From assembly GCA_004835665.1 (NCBI GenBank), contig RBKR01000021.1, forward strand, positions 496,001 through 560,000: a stretch of DNA of 64,000 nucleotides, in the 5' to 3' direction. This document shows positions 34,024 to 46,243 of the stretch, in pieces (the first letter of the stretch is position 1; each line of letters opens with the position of its first letter). Below the pieces are notes generated by a model that worked only from the letters and a program-made list of their open reading frames with translations, had not been told where the DNA came from and did no database searches. The position numbers and the translations under genes were made by a program. Origin of the DNA: Phoma sp. XZ068. Taxonomy: Eukaryota > Ascomycota > Dothideomycetes > Pleosporales > Didymellaceae.

Positions 34024-35074
34024 TCAAGGCAGGGGCCAGCCACTGATACCACCAGGCCTCTCCACTGTGTTGACACGCCGTTCTGCGCTTCCCGGCCGTG
34101 TCGTTAGACCAAGAACTGTCCAGTCCTTCCTTTCTGTCTCTCTACTTGCAAGTGTAGCTGTACTTTCAAGTCCACCAACAGATAGCTGCGGAGACCCAAT
34201 GTCCTGAACACTCATTCGTCTGCTCCTTGGCCAAGGTGATAGCGGCACAGAAACCCCATCTCGAGAGCGGGAGATATTGCGGCCAATTTCGCGCAATCTC
34301 GCAGGGGTCGTCGACACAACGAGAGAAGTTAGGAAGGGAAGGTTGGCGAAGACAATGAGAAGCGTGGTTTCCGACGTGTAGTAAAAGAGATATGTTTGTG
34401 ATGTTGGCTCCGTGAGGATGAAGTATCGCGCAATGATGCCAAAGACGAGGGTCGAAACACCGGTAACCATCAGAATGGCAAGGAGGAGGTGCCGTGGTGT
34501 CGGGATGAAAGGTGTTGGAAGAATGAGGACCAGGAGACTCGTCAGCAAGCTGGACGTTAGAGACACAATCGTGTGGTTGTGGTAGGTCTGACAACGCGAG
34601 TTTCCTTCGACATGGGTTGGCTGACACCATGTTATGAGAGATATCTGCGTGATGGTAAAAGAAAGTACGCAGATCACCGAGACTGCTTGTATGTAGCGTC
34701 GACGCAGGATGCTGATCGCTACTGGACTACGTATGTCAGTGATGGTGCATTGGATGCAAGAGTGAAACCTACAAAATCCGCCAATACAACACCAAGAGAC
34801 ACGCTTTCACAAGCCAGGTTATGACTATCTGCAGCTCTTCGAGCACATATCGATTTATCTGCTGCTCTGCTGACTTGGAGTCGGCGACCGAAGCTGTGAG
34901 TACGGTAGAGGCCGTGAACGGCAGCAGAAGGGAGACCATAATCCAGTCATCAGCTTGCAAGTCTGCAAAGGACTTCAGCATAATGCGTCGGAAAGCAAGT
35001 CTTGCGAAGATGACTGAGACGGCTACTGCATAGAAAGCCCATGCCTGAGGGACAAGCGACGAGGGTATCTCCAT
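34024..35074 (-). CDS. fungal rhodopsin-domain seven-helix membrane protein
   Basis: Two exons (34773-35074 and 34024-34726) give about 334 residues from the ATG at 35074. Helices are visible at AWAFYAVAVSVIFARLAF, DDWIMVSLLLPFTASTVLT, LQIVITWLVKACLLVLYWRIF, YIQAVSVICVLSFTITQISLI, IVSLTSSLLTSLLVLILPTP, LLLAILMVTGVSTLVFGIIA and YYTSETTLLIVFANLPFLTSL. The sequence CQPTHVEGNSRCQTYHNH between helices is the Cys-containing loop typical of the large fungal 'rhodopsin domain' family (Pth11-related, no retinal Lys). The tail is Ser/Arg-rich, cytosolic, with possible phosphosites. The donor GTAGGT was chosen to avoid a stop and to join WRIF-PVAIS. Ligand and G-protein coupling are unknown. It is isolated: noncoding DNA on both sides. 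Confidence 0.8.
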
Positions 35075-38000
35075 GTTAAACGCGAACGAGATGGGTATCC
35101 GATACAAGTTTAGAGAACATAAAGAAGGTTCAATGATAATACAATAATCAAGAAATGGAAAGAATGAGTGGGCATATAATTAAAAGCTGACAATGCTTAA
35201 CGGGAAGTGAAAAGCAACGACGAATACTTATTGCGTTTTTCCACCATCCTAGCACGTTCTGTGTTACCTTAGCATATCGACACGGCTAACCCCCATGTCT
35301 CAGACAACCAAAAGCAACGCCCAGACAGTCAATCGTGCACCGAAGACGCGGGGTGAAGACACGCTTGGTCAAGGTGTGGTGAGCATCTGCACGTAGCTCC
35401 GAGGGAGGTTCCGAAGGAGGGTTACCCATGGACGCTACCATCGCCTGTTCGGAAGGCTGTGATGAGGATGCCAACGTGTCGGTAGTGGAGGAAATAACTC
35501 GTCTCGTGGCAAGAAGGTACCGGGGGTTTGGTTTCAATGCGGGAAGGGACGAGGCGCTGTAAGTCGTGTCTGGTCCCTGAACCGCGCCATAGGTTAGACG
35601 ATCTCAACAACCCATCACAAATCACCATCATCACATCATCATAGCTAGAATTGTGGCGAAGGCAGTATTGAACGCCAGTCTTGGCTTCGATTGTTCTTAA
35701 CCCTGGATTACAACACAAGCTTAGGCGACCACAGGGATCAGTGTCTCGCTTCTCACTTCAGCTGCGTAGATCATGCCTCAACCGGTGAAGAGCGCTCAAT
35801 TGACCAGCACGCACAGTCTTCGATTCTAATTTGCTAACGACTGAGAATGTGGTTCGACCACGGCTAGAGAGTGTAGTTCGACATAGCATGTTTGAGAAGA
35901 TATGGGATTGCGAGGACAGCGGTACCTTGTTGTCACTGCGATGGTTGTGTAAAAAGCAAAGCGAGCAACAGCTCGTTTGTTTCGCAGCACCGGAAACACG
36001 TGCGCGCATATGGACTTACGACATGCCGGAAAGACAACATTCACACGTCGGCTCAGACAGGGAAGTGCTTGCTACAAGAACTACTGTGCTATTGGGCGAG
36101 GGTGCGGTTCACAACCACTGTTTTGGGACAACTTGCTTCATAACGCTCCAGTCCCACGGGATGGCTGCTTTGCCGTGTATATGTTATTTCCTGACTTGCT
36201 CCACACAGCGCTATCAATCCGCCACTACGGTTATCCCGGACGCCATGCGGGTTACGGTCGTACAGTCACGCCCTGCAGGGTCAAATTCAAGGATGTATTT
36301 CAGACCAGGTAGCGCGCAACACCAAACACTGCTTCCAGAATCACAGAGGCAATAATCGAGAGGGGTTGAATTGTTACCCTTACTTCGGAACACCCAGTCG
36401 TAACGATGATTATCGAAGACCTGCCAAAGACTTTGATTACCGTGTCACATGAACGATGGAGGCCTGTCCAAGCTACTCAATTCAAGCAACCCGTAGCTAC
36501 GACCCCTGTATCTGCGGCGACTGTTGCAGTTCCTTCTACATTACCAAATCGGTACTGCAATCTAGAACTATTGAGCATCATTTAGAATGCGTAACAGTGT
36601 CTAAACAATAGACGAGTACAATGCGGATGGTAACCTCGGGAGCCTCCCAGCAACCGGGTCATGAGTCTGCAGTGACGATGCAGCACTTTAGACCCGCGTA
36701 TTCAGGGTAAGTGTGCAGCATGCGCGATCGAGAAGCACTTGATCCCGATCGTACAGCCTCGTTTAATGCGAGACTCACATCGACACGGTACAATATGCTG
36801 AACCTGCAGTGAATTATCGCAGAAGCCTCCCGAGTCCCTAAATCGCACCATCTTGTCTAATGGTCGGACAAGACACAGCGGACCTGGTCATAACTAAATC
36901 ACATATCCTTCCTAGAAGGGGTTGGAGATACAGGGATGCTACAAAGTAGTTAGACTTACCTGACTGTGACGTGAAAGGATGCAAAAATAGCTGTGGGTGG
37001 ACACAGCTATCAGCAGGAACACCTGCACAGCGTTTCAGAAATACGATGTATTCTCAATTCAAGAACCTCTTGATTGCCATGCCAGCCTCGCAGCTGTCGT
37101 GTTACCACATCCACCTACAGGCTCGAAAGAGAAGATAAAGTCCGGACGGCAACAAGAGAAGCATCTCCCGAAATCATACACGATAGTACAATACACTGAC
37201 GGCGCATTTCCCAGACACTCACCCGAGTATCGAAGAAGATGGGTATGGATGCGATCACAGCATGTCGGTAACCGCTGGGTGGGGACTCGCGGAGTTCATG
37301 TACCTGCATGCAAGCCTATCGATCCCACTTGCCGTTCCGCTGGTGCAGCACTGCCGCTGCAGCATGCTAAACGAAGCACGGATTCGCATACGCGAGGTGT
37401 TGGCCCCGATAGGATTCGTAAACTGGGCGTGCCTTGTCCCGTGTGGTCGACTGATGGAGCCACCTGCAAGGACGCTATCGAATGCATGGTACGGCAATAG
37501 CATGGCTTTCATTATAGGACTAGATGTAGAAGGTAATACAAGTGTGTGGTGTCATGTCATCGAGCTGACAAAGTTTGGCAATGATTCGGCTTGAGTACGG
37601 CAAGGGTAAACTGATTCAAGGCGATAGTATCACTTGAAGAAGGCACAACAATTGAAGAGCAGAGTGTTTCAGGGATAGTAGAATGTAATATATTGGAATA
37701 ATAAGACATCACGGCAAAAGAAAGTATGTCCCCTCCATGCCCTCAATCTTGCACCTGATGGCACTAGATCAGAGACACGGAGGCATCACCACCCGAATTG
37801 AAGAAGGTGGATGATGATGGTGTTTACTCTCGCTTCTATGTCCACACTGACTCAACGTAGGAATAACGCAACGGCCAGCTCTAGCTAATGTAGAAGCGGA
37901 TGCTATCAGAGACTCTCAGACCGATATCAGTCAACGAGACTATGATAACCCATACCCATCTGCAACGCTTGTCACTCAGAACGAGCAACAAGAGCCACGA

Positions 38001-40594
38001 GACGAACGGAACCCCCAGATACCATGTTGATCAATGCCCGGAGGCATTGAATCCCTCGAACCCGCAGTTCGACGCGCATGTCAAGATTGAAGCGTTACCG
38101 ACAATCGAGACAGACAGCATCTACCAATTGCTACACACAGGGTGGCTAGGACCTGTTTCATGACCAACCGAATGTTCAAACACGTTCGGTGGTCTCGTCC
38201 GAGTTCAACCACAAGCTGCAACTGCAACAAGGGCTGTTTTTGGCGGACGTATGGCGAAGAATAAGGTGCAGTCGCCAACCGATCTTTGTAGTTGTACTCA
38301 AGTGGCAGAGCAAGATCGGAGAGAAGGAGAAGAAACAAGCACGGCCAGATACTAGTATCTGGCGCGTGATCCAAATCTCCCCTGCTGGTGATTTACCATC
38401 CAGCCACACGATACAAAGATCATGCCTCTCGAACACACTGGTCTGAGGCAACTATTGACTCAGCAGCGGTATAATAAATCAAACACGGATGGTCCGTGGT
38501 GAAGTGGACAGTCCGTGGGTGCCTCTCAGTAAAACATGCCAGGGGCCTTTCGGCCTGTCAGAGCTGCTCGAGAGCGAGCTCCATGTCTGTTGGCTTCTTC
38601 CACCAAGATCGGATTCGGAGATCTGCTAGAAGCTCTTGCTTTCGCTCGAGGTCCTAACCTCACCAAACTCCTCACTCGGCGTCGGGGGCTGCCCCCTTAC
38701 TGCAAAGGTCCACTACAACAGTGTATCGTTGTACGTATACGTTCCTGCTTGTGGCAGTATGAGAAATACGTGACTGTAAGTAGGTAATCCCCCCTGCTGG
38801 TGGGCAGTGCGGGATCTCTATGACCAGAGAAAGGTCGTTGGCATATCCACGTGAGAAGTGACGCCAAAATGACAAGGCCATAGCCGAGTTATAAAGCAGA
38901 CTCCTCGCCGACCACCCCGTCGATCGCGTTGTTGTGTGCGCCTGTTTGGCTGTCGTGTAGAGTTGGCCTTGACCTAAACGACCTTTGGTGAGGTCGTGTC
39001 GGTGGTGTAGGCATTGGCACGGTAGCCGGTCGCATCGCGTCTGTTCGGTGGTGGTATGTAGTCGGCTCGTCGTGCTTCGTTGCAGAATTTCTTCAGGAGA
39101 CGCTGATCATCATCCTGTTCTGTAATTATAAGAGGGTTTTAGAGCTATCGGTGACGATACTCCCTCCTCTGTGGTATAGTGGCTTGTCTGACTGCGGAGG
39201 TAACATTCCGACCCCTGCCTCCAGTGGATGCTCGAGCCTGTCAACGAGATTGTTTTCTGGTTGACTGCGGAATGCTGTCGATGGGGTCGAACGGGTGTCG
39301 GAGTTCCTGGTGCTAGTCGACGTTTCGCCATGTATGGGCCATCCCTGGTAGGCATTCCCGGAGTAGAGACAAAGCTCGATAAAAATGCAAGAGGCTCGAA
39401 GGCATTGCAAAGCTGCAGGAGGCTCAAAGGCACTGCGTAAATTGTGAGACAGAACTCAACATACTGCAAGAGGCTCAAAAGGCATTGCACAAAGCTGCAG
39501 GAGGCTCAGAGGCACTGCGTAAACTGCGAGACTCAATCCGACAGAACTGCAAGAGGCACACAAGGCATTGCAACAAAACTGCGACACAGTACTCATCAGA
39601 ACTGCAAGAGGCTCAAAGGCATTGCATCAAAATGCGAGGGGCGACCTCGACTTCAACAGGCAGCGAGCCTCATATAGAGTGCCCACTCCTAAACATCAGC
39701 CTCACACCGAGGTCTGAAAACAAGCACGGGCTCCTGTGGGGCCTCACAAAGTGCTCAATCCAAGGGAGCCTCTTGATAGAGCGCTACACCTCTCATCGTT
39801 GGCTTCACACTGAAGATCCAACGGTAACCGAAGGCTGCAATTACGCACGCCAACGAACCTGCAAGCCTCAGCTCGACTTGAACCAGCACCCGTCTTTCAG
39901 AGCTGCTGGTTGCGGGACGTCTCCCGACTTTAAGCAGACACGAAGTCATGCTGAATGTCTGACACGGCGAACGATACACGGATGGTTGGACCCATCAGAG
40001 CATGTTGAAACCGGAGACTCCACGTTCTTGACTTGGCCGTGCTGCTGCACTCCTCGTCCGTGGTCGTACTTGGTGTGGGATTGCACCTATCTGCACCGGA
40101 GGCCAGGCCAGCAGACAAAGCTGTGCCCAAGGAGGAATACGTCTCAGTTGAGACCACGACAGTGGCTTGTGGTCCAACGTCCTGGACGCATAAGGCTTGA
40201 TGCCTGCATGGTGGGGATGTAGTGGTAGTAGTGAACCTTCGTATCGGAAAAGAGTGGTTGTAAATAGTAAAGATGAGAAAGAGTCCGCAATGGTAAATAG
40301 CAGACGAAAAAATGTTTGACAATAAATGAAAGAAAGCCGAAGCCTCCAAGGGCATGAGCGTGCCGGCCAGGTGCGGTGAGGTGGTAAGTAGGAAAAGACG
40401 AGGGCACGCAGGCCTTATAAAGGGCTTGGTGGGGACGCGTGAAGAGGAGGTTGGGCGCGTTGAAATTTAACAAAGACGAGTGCGCTAAGCTTCCTTAGCG
40501 CTGCTCGAGTGTGGATCCATGCGCGCGTGCGTCATTGATCGCGAACCCCATCTGCAGTCGCATGTGAGGGTAGAGCTCATTGACTGACGTTACT
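35075..40594. other. 5.5-kb gene desert
   Basis: The largest stretch without a supported gene. Open frames of up to 245 codons (39485-40222 plus) exist but lack domains, and their compositions are Cys/His/Arg-rich, as in random frames. It contains a degenerate tandem repeat at 39385-39640. On the minus strand at 39930-40355 a 141-codon frame begins with hydrophobic residues but has no convincing signal peptide or relatives that I recognise. I saw no transposase, reverse transcriptase or terminal repeats. Confidence 0.5.
39385..39640 (+). repeat. degenerate tandem repeat, possible decayed coiled-coil coding array
   Basis: The core CTGCAAGAGGCTCAAAGGCA recurs at about 39385, 39464, 39547 and 39602, interleaved with a sister unit CTGCAGGAGGCTCAAAGGCA and CTGCGTAAACTGCGAGAC. 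In one frame the units read Leu-Gln-Glu-Ala-Gln-Lys-Ala-Leu, a heptad-like helix, but a TGA and frame changes interrupt the first copy. It is either a fragment of a former repeat-protein gene or a noncoding minisatellite. Confidence 0.7.
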
Positions 40595-41320
40595 ATGGTA
40601 AGCCCAGTATATACAACTGCGAAGTGACTAGTGCTGATGACCGCGTAGCCGTCAAAACGTCGCGCCGCCCCAGCGAAGGCTCGCCCAGCACCAAAGCGCG
40701 CCTCGAAGCTTGCCAAAGAGAATGGACTGAGCGCAGACCAGGAGGCTGAGATTCGCGAAGCTTTTGGGCTGTTTGCTGTACATCATCCAGACCATGAAGA
40801 CTCGAAAGAAGGCGTCTTGCGCAAAGACGATGTGCGCCGGTGCTTAATGTATGTTTAGCCACCCCGATGGCTTATATACTCGCTGACCTGGCAAAGCTCC
40901 CTGAATTTAGCACCAGAGAAGTCCGAAGTCCCCTCGATACTCGCGACCATCGATCCACTCAATACTGGCTTTGTCAAATTCGTACCATTCCTTTCGTATG
41001 CTGCCATTGCCATGCACTCGAAGGAGGCCGGATCGGACGAGGACATGGAAGACGACGATGACAGCTACCGGGGCGAGAGCAACGCAGAAGAAGTCAGCGC
41101 AGGGTACCAGCTGTTCACACATGGCGGACCTGGTCCGATCACATTAGGGCATCTGAGGAGGATAGCTAAAGAATTGAGAGAGGACGTGCCGGACGAGGTT
41201 TTGAGGGATATGATCCTTGAAGCGAATGGCGGCGTGCGAGGCAAGGGCAAGGACGTTGGTGGTGTATCGTTGGAAGAGTTTGAGAGTGTGATGAAGCGGG
41301 CTGGGCTGTCCTTTGGGTGA
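40595..41320 (+). CDS. EF-hand superfamily protein (centrin/calmodulin-like)
   Basis: Three exons (40595-40597, 40649-40848, 40897-41320) give about 208 residues. Exon 1 is only the ATG; the phase-0 intron joins it to a basic, Pro/Ala/Lys-rich start (SKRRAAPAKARPAPKRASK), followed by SADQEAEIREAFGLFA, the first helix of a centrin-like EF-hand pair, then EGVLRKDDVRRCL, SEVPSILATIDPLNTGFVKF and a C-terminal pair with FTHGGPGPITLGHLRRIAKEL and EEFESVMKRAG. Loop residues are poorly matched to the Ca2+-binding DxDxDG pattern, so calcium binding is doubtful. The acidic linker (SDEDMEDDDD) is unusual. A centrin/Rad33-like role in nucleotide excision repair or spindle pole is possible but unproven. 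If the one-codon exon is wrong, the start would lie elsewhere upstream. Confidence 0.75.
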
Positions 41321-42008
41321 TGGATGGCTTTTCGACGACAAGTACAACATCCTGCCTGCGTGGACTGCAGCCCCAGACACCGACTTGCGACCGAACATTC
41401 GGCTGGGGTTTTCGATGTTTGGAACCAACAAAGTCTCGACCTGATGGCTCAGATCCATAATCGTTACGGCACGCAACTATACGAGTCTTGGTATCAACAT
41501 GAGCCTTGGCCTCTAGTGTCCGACACCCGTTATGACGACCTGTACAGCACATTATTGCCCATGTACGGAAGGCCTGTAGATAGACCAAACCTGGGGGTTA
41601 CCAGGTGTTGGCCGGTGAGCCCGCGAGGGTACGAGTTAAAGACCACTAGTATCCGTTCACGGAGATCATACTTAAAGATAGTCGCGTGTAATACGAGCAT
41701 TCCCAAGATAGCAGCCGCGGGCACACTCCGAACCAATCACAAGTTGTTGGCCACAGACGTCAGCTTTGAAAGTTGTTTGCTTGGCACTCAGGGTCACCAG
41801 CGAAGGGAACACGCAGCGGGTGCAACGGAGGTGTGCAACGAATTGAGCACCAACTCGGCCATTTCCCCCCTTTCCCACAGGCACTGCAGTATGTCTCTTC
41901 GTCCAGAGCGCCTAGTCCCCCGTAAGCCAGACTAATCTCGGAATGCAGTTCCACTCGATGCACGCGGCCTGAACCCAGGACCCTTTTCCTACTCCCTCCC
42001 CTAGTGGC
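41321..42008. other. intergenic
   Basis: About 0.7 kb between the EF-hand gene and gda1, including the gda1 promoter. Overlapping open frames on both strands (for example 41324-41935) have no domain. Confidence 0.4.
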
Positions 42009-43832
42009 ATGTCCAGCGGCGTTGAAGCCCCCGGCCAACGACGACCCGGCATCTGGTCCTACCTCAGCTTCACTGGCCCCCGCCGCCGCGTCTCTGTCTC
42101 CCTTCCGCGCACCTACGACATTAACAGCGACCCTCACGAGAAGCCCGACCGCCATTCGCACCATCGCCCGACCAATTCCACAGGCTACATGAGCGACTTC
42201 AAGGGCTCCGCGATGATGAACCAGGGGCAGCGCATGCGGTACCTGAAGACGGGCGGCATCATTGCCTTCGTCCTGCTGGTCCTGTACTTTGTTGCGCCGC
42301 GCGACGGCCTGTCGAGGGGTGCGTAGCCAACCACACATGCCGCGATGCGTACTGACACTTTTGCACAGGGACTGTATCCACGGGCGGCAACACAGCTGCG
42401 GGCGGCGCAAAGGCGACATGCACAAAGTCCTACTCCAAGGACAAGCCGCTCATCCAGTATGCGCTCATGATCGACGCCGGCAGCACAGGCTCCCGCATCC
42501 ACGTCTACAAGTTCAACAACTGCGGCCCGAGCCCTGAGCTCGAGAGCGAGGTCTTCGAGATGACACCCAAGAGGGAGGGCGGCTCCGGTCTCTCCTCCTA
42601 CGGCGACGACGCCGAGGGTGCTGCGAAGAGCCTGGACGTTCTCATGGACAAGGCCGTCGCGAGCGTCCCGCCAGAGTACCAGCGCTGCTCCCCCATTGCC
42701 GTCAAGGCCACCGCTGGTCTCCGCAAGCTCGGCGAGGAGAAGAGCAACAACACACTTCGCGCCGTCCGCCATCGCCTGGAAACCGCCTACCCCTTCCCGC
42801 TTGTTTCCGAGGAGAAGAACGGCGTAGAAGTCATGCCCGGTGAGATGGAGGGTGTCTATGCGTGGATCACCATCAACTACCTCCTCGGCAAGATTGGCGG
42901 CCCCGACAAGACACCCACAGCTGCCGTGCTCGACCTCGGTGGCGGCTCTACCCAGATCGTCTTCCACCCAACCTTCCCCGACACACCTCGCGGCGGACTC
43001 CCCAGCCAGCTTGCGGAAGGCGACCACAAGTACGCCCTCAGCTTCGGCGGCCGCGACTTCGCACTCTACCAGCACTCGTACCTTGGCTACGGACTGATGG
43101 AAGCCCGCAACAACCTGCACAGCACAATCCTCGACGCCTTGTACCAGCAGCACAAGGAGTCGGGTGCGGCAGAGTACCTCAAGGCCCCCATCGTCAACCC
43201 TTGCATTGCACCGGGCATGAGCCGCGAAATCGACGTCAAGATGCCCAAGGGCCACGCCCTCGGCGAAACCGTCACAGTCAACATGACCGGGCCTGCTACC
43301 GCATCGCCAACCCAATGCCGCGGCTGGGCCGAGAAGACACTCCACAAGGATGATGAATGCAAGATCGCACCCTGCGCATTCCGCGGCGTGCACCAGCCTC
43401 CATTCGAGCAGACCTTCGCCAACGAAGCCGTCTACCTACTGAGTTACTTCTACGACCGCACACAGGACCTCGGCATGCCCGAGTCCTTCACCATCCGCGA
43501 GCTACAAAACCTCGCCGACAAGGTCTGCCAGGGCGAGAAGGGCTGGGACGTCTTCACGCCCGTTCCCAAGGCGCTGGAGGAACTCCGCGGCCGCCCGGAG
43601 TGGTGTCTGGATTTGAACTTCCAGTTGGCGCTGCTGCACACCGGATACGGTATGCCCATCGATCGTGAAGTGCGAATTGCCAAGCAGATCAAGGGTAATG
43701 AGTTGGGTTGGTGCTTGGGTGCATCGTAAGTCTTCATGCTTGTTTCGTTTGAGATGGTGCTAACAGATATACAGTCTTCCTCTGCTCGAGAAGGAGTCGG
43801 GCTGGCAGTGCAAGATCAAGGAGGTCAACTGA
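42009..43832 (+). CDS. gda1: Golgi guanosine-diphosphatase (GDA1/CD39 family)
   Basis: Three exons (42009-42318, 42369-43725, 43775-43832) give 574 residues. It is a type II membrane protein: a cytosolic Arg/His-rich tail, one membrane span at about residues 81-96 (TGGIIAFVLLVLYFVA), then a lumenal apyrase domain. Apyrase-conserved regions are visible: MIDAGSTGSRIHVYKF (ACR1), VKATAGLRKL (ACR2), GVYAWITINYLLG (ACR3) and AVLDLGGGSTQIVF (ACR4). It hydrolyses GDP left after mannosyl transfer to GMP, which drives GDP-mannose/GMP exchange and so supports Golgi N- and O-mannosylation. The terminal exon restores a C-terminal Cys. Convergent with the CorA-type gene; 333 bp between stops. Confidence 0.95.
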
Positions 43833-44165
43833 GCGTTGCTAGTTGCAAATGTTGAAGTATGATGACGGCATCATGGACTCTGTATTAGAGACGAAGAGTG
43901 GATTATTTGTACTGTGCATAGATAGGCGTTTGGGTTCGGGCATTGGTATGGTCCAGCAGCCTGGTCAAGCTGGGTCAGTTGGCCGCAGGGATTCTGTTGT
44001 TATAGAAGAAATATCACAAAGCATACAAATCTCTTCCACACACATTGCTGAAGTCCTGATTCATATTGCAGTCAGGTCTATCGTCTGAAAGTAATCTAGG
44101 GTATCTTGTCGCATCGACTCTACAATCCTTCACTTTATCACCAAAAACAACCATGTACTCCAAGC
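43833..44165. other. convergent intergenic region
   Basis: 333 bp holding the 3' ends of gda1 (+) and the CorA-type gene (-). No gene. Confidence 0.5.
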
Positions 44166-46243
44166 TCAGAACGACCCAATCTGCCCCTTTGTATACATTG
44201 TCTGCCTCCTCTTCACCCTCTTCTTCTGCTCATGCGTCATACCCAATAAACTGGCGCCATTCCTCCCCGACTGCCCAATCCTCAGCTTCGCCCGCTTCAG
44301 CTTGAACTTGCCCGCCCACCTCCTCGCCTTGCGCACAATCGTCTGACTCATGAGCACCAGCACCGTCACAAACATGACAGGCACGGCAATGATCCAGAAG
44401 AAGCTATCGCTGTGGTGCTGCACGCCGTTGAAGCGTTCGAAATTCTGCCCAAAGTATCCGACCAAGAAGGTGAGCGGGAGGAAGAAGATGGTGACGGCGG
44501 TCAGCACTTTCATCGACTCGTTTTGGAAGGCACCCATCATGTTGAAGATCAGATCGATAAGGTTGTCCGCCGCGCGCCTCATCTGGTCCAAGCTGGCGGT
44601 GATCATGATGCAGTGGTCTTCCACGTCGCCAAGATATGTGTGTGCCAGGGGTGAGATGGTGATGGACGACATTGTTTTGCGGGTGGCGAGATTGGAGTTT
44701 TGGTGCTGGATCCAGTTCTGTTGCATTGGGTCGGATTTGTGGTCGCGCAGGGCGTTGATCAGGCTTATGATGGGCTGGATGGTGTTGCGGAGAATGGAGA
44801 GTTCGGAGGTGAGTAGGTACAGACTTTGCGAGTGGTGAATCTCTGGGTCTTCGAGGACGTCGAGCTCGAGCTCGCCCATGGCGTCTTCGTAGGCAGCGAC
44901 GACGGGAATGGCGAGATCGATGATGGCGTCGATGATGGCTTGCACGATCATGGAGCTGTCGGCGCTGCGCCGTAGGATGGTATCTTCAGTGTTGAGACGC
45001 TTGAGGATGAAGGATTCGATGATGTTGGCTGAATGCTCGAAGAACGATATGACGCTGTTGTCAGAGCAGAGGAATATGCCGACTTGCTCTACGCTAACCG
45101 TTAGGTGTTTGTCCGTGAGCGCGGAGTTCTGCTCGAGGTAAAGAATGCGGTCCAGGTTTGGTCCACCGCGATACCTCTGCAGAGTGCGAATGCCCTCGGT
45201 CCCTTCGTCTGAAGTCGAGGCACGGGAGATATCCCCTTTGTCTAGGTTGGTGTTGCGCTTTTCGAAGCTGTCAAGGGTATGCTCCAAGTCCTTTGGTTGT
45301 TTGAACCCAGAGTACAGGCCAAAGGCGTTCTTCATCTTCTTCATCCACGACTTCCTCTTCTTCTTTTGTGCATGGTGTGCAGCTCGGGAGCGTGACCGTG
45401 AACGTGCATGCCGAGGGAGCTCGTCTTCAGAATCCGAGTCGCTGTCTGAATCATAGCTAGGATTTCGAACGAGCTTCGAGAGCGTCAATAGCACTGGTCC
45501 AGATTAGCAGTGTGCGCAGTGCGTCCAGAGTGTGTGCATCATGTTGGTGGTCGTGGTTCTCGGAAACCGGCAGTCTCGCACAAAGAAGCGTCCCACTTAC
45601 TGAAAGCTTGGTCTGAGTACCAGTCAACCTTTGTCCGCTGTTCTCGCCCTGTCATCAAATCCTCGATTGCCAGACGGTGCAGTTGCTTGTGAGTTGTGAG
45701 CTCGCTGATGACGTCAAAGTCCAGGCCGTTGACATTGACCCAGCGACATTCGACCCAGTCATCTTTGGGTCTTTTCACAAACTCCTGCAGAGTTTCGTTA
45801 TCCAGCTGATACGTCTGTATTCTCTCGGCGGAGAAGTCTACTACGGTGATTTCGCATTGCTGGCGCAGATGTGCGAATCGTGCAGCTGCCTCTTCATCTT
45901 TGACGTCGACACCGGGCTCAGCACCCGGCTCTTCCCATGTTGCTCGCGTCGGCGACTGATAGTGACGAACAGTATTCGAACGTGTGATGCGCCGGCGCAG
46001 GGTGGTGTCAATGGAGGAGCGACTGTAGGTAGGCGAGAGGAGCTCCTCGATGTTCGGCTGGGCTGCAGTTGCCGTTGTTGATGTCGCAGACCGTCCTCGG
46101 CTTCTGCTCTGGGCCTGTTCGTCGAGATGTGTATCAAGATGGAGCCTAGGCGCCGCTGCTGCGGACGGGCGGCGGTCCGGGGCAGTCGCGGGAGAGCCTG
46201 GCGAGGCAAAGTCCTGGATCTTGGAGCCTGGTGGTGAGGCCAT
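44166..46243 (-). CDS. CorA-type divalent metal transporter with GQN in place of GMN
   Basis: Two exons (45601-46243 and 44166-45493) give about 656 residues. A Ser/Arg-rich cytosolic N terminus precedes the CorA domain: WVNVNGLDFDVISELTTHKQLHRLAIEDLM, VDWYSDQAFMLLTLSKLV (split by the intron), then long helices. The two C-terminal membrane helices are MKVLTAVTIFFLPLTFLVGYF and FFWIIAVPVMFVTVLVLMS. The loop between them should be the ion-selective GMN signature of Mg2+ channels; here it reads Gly563-Gln-Asn565 (codons at 44442-44450). GMN variants occur in some eukaryotic CorA branches and in Zn2+-linked ZntB, so substrate choice may differ. Insertions of Asp/Ser and Arg/Lys (SDSDSDSEDE) occur after the intron. 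Location is probably plasma membrane or vacuole. Confidence 0.9.

Noticed and set aside
36997..37500. 167-codon plus-strand frame
   Set aside because: Starts in random context, no domain, and composition (Cys, Arg, Thr, His) matches shadow frames.
39485..40222. 245-codon plus-strand frame including the degenerate repeat
   Set aside because: Only the repeat part looks helical; the rest is Cys/Trp/Arg-rich random sequence without a domain.
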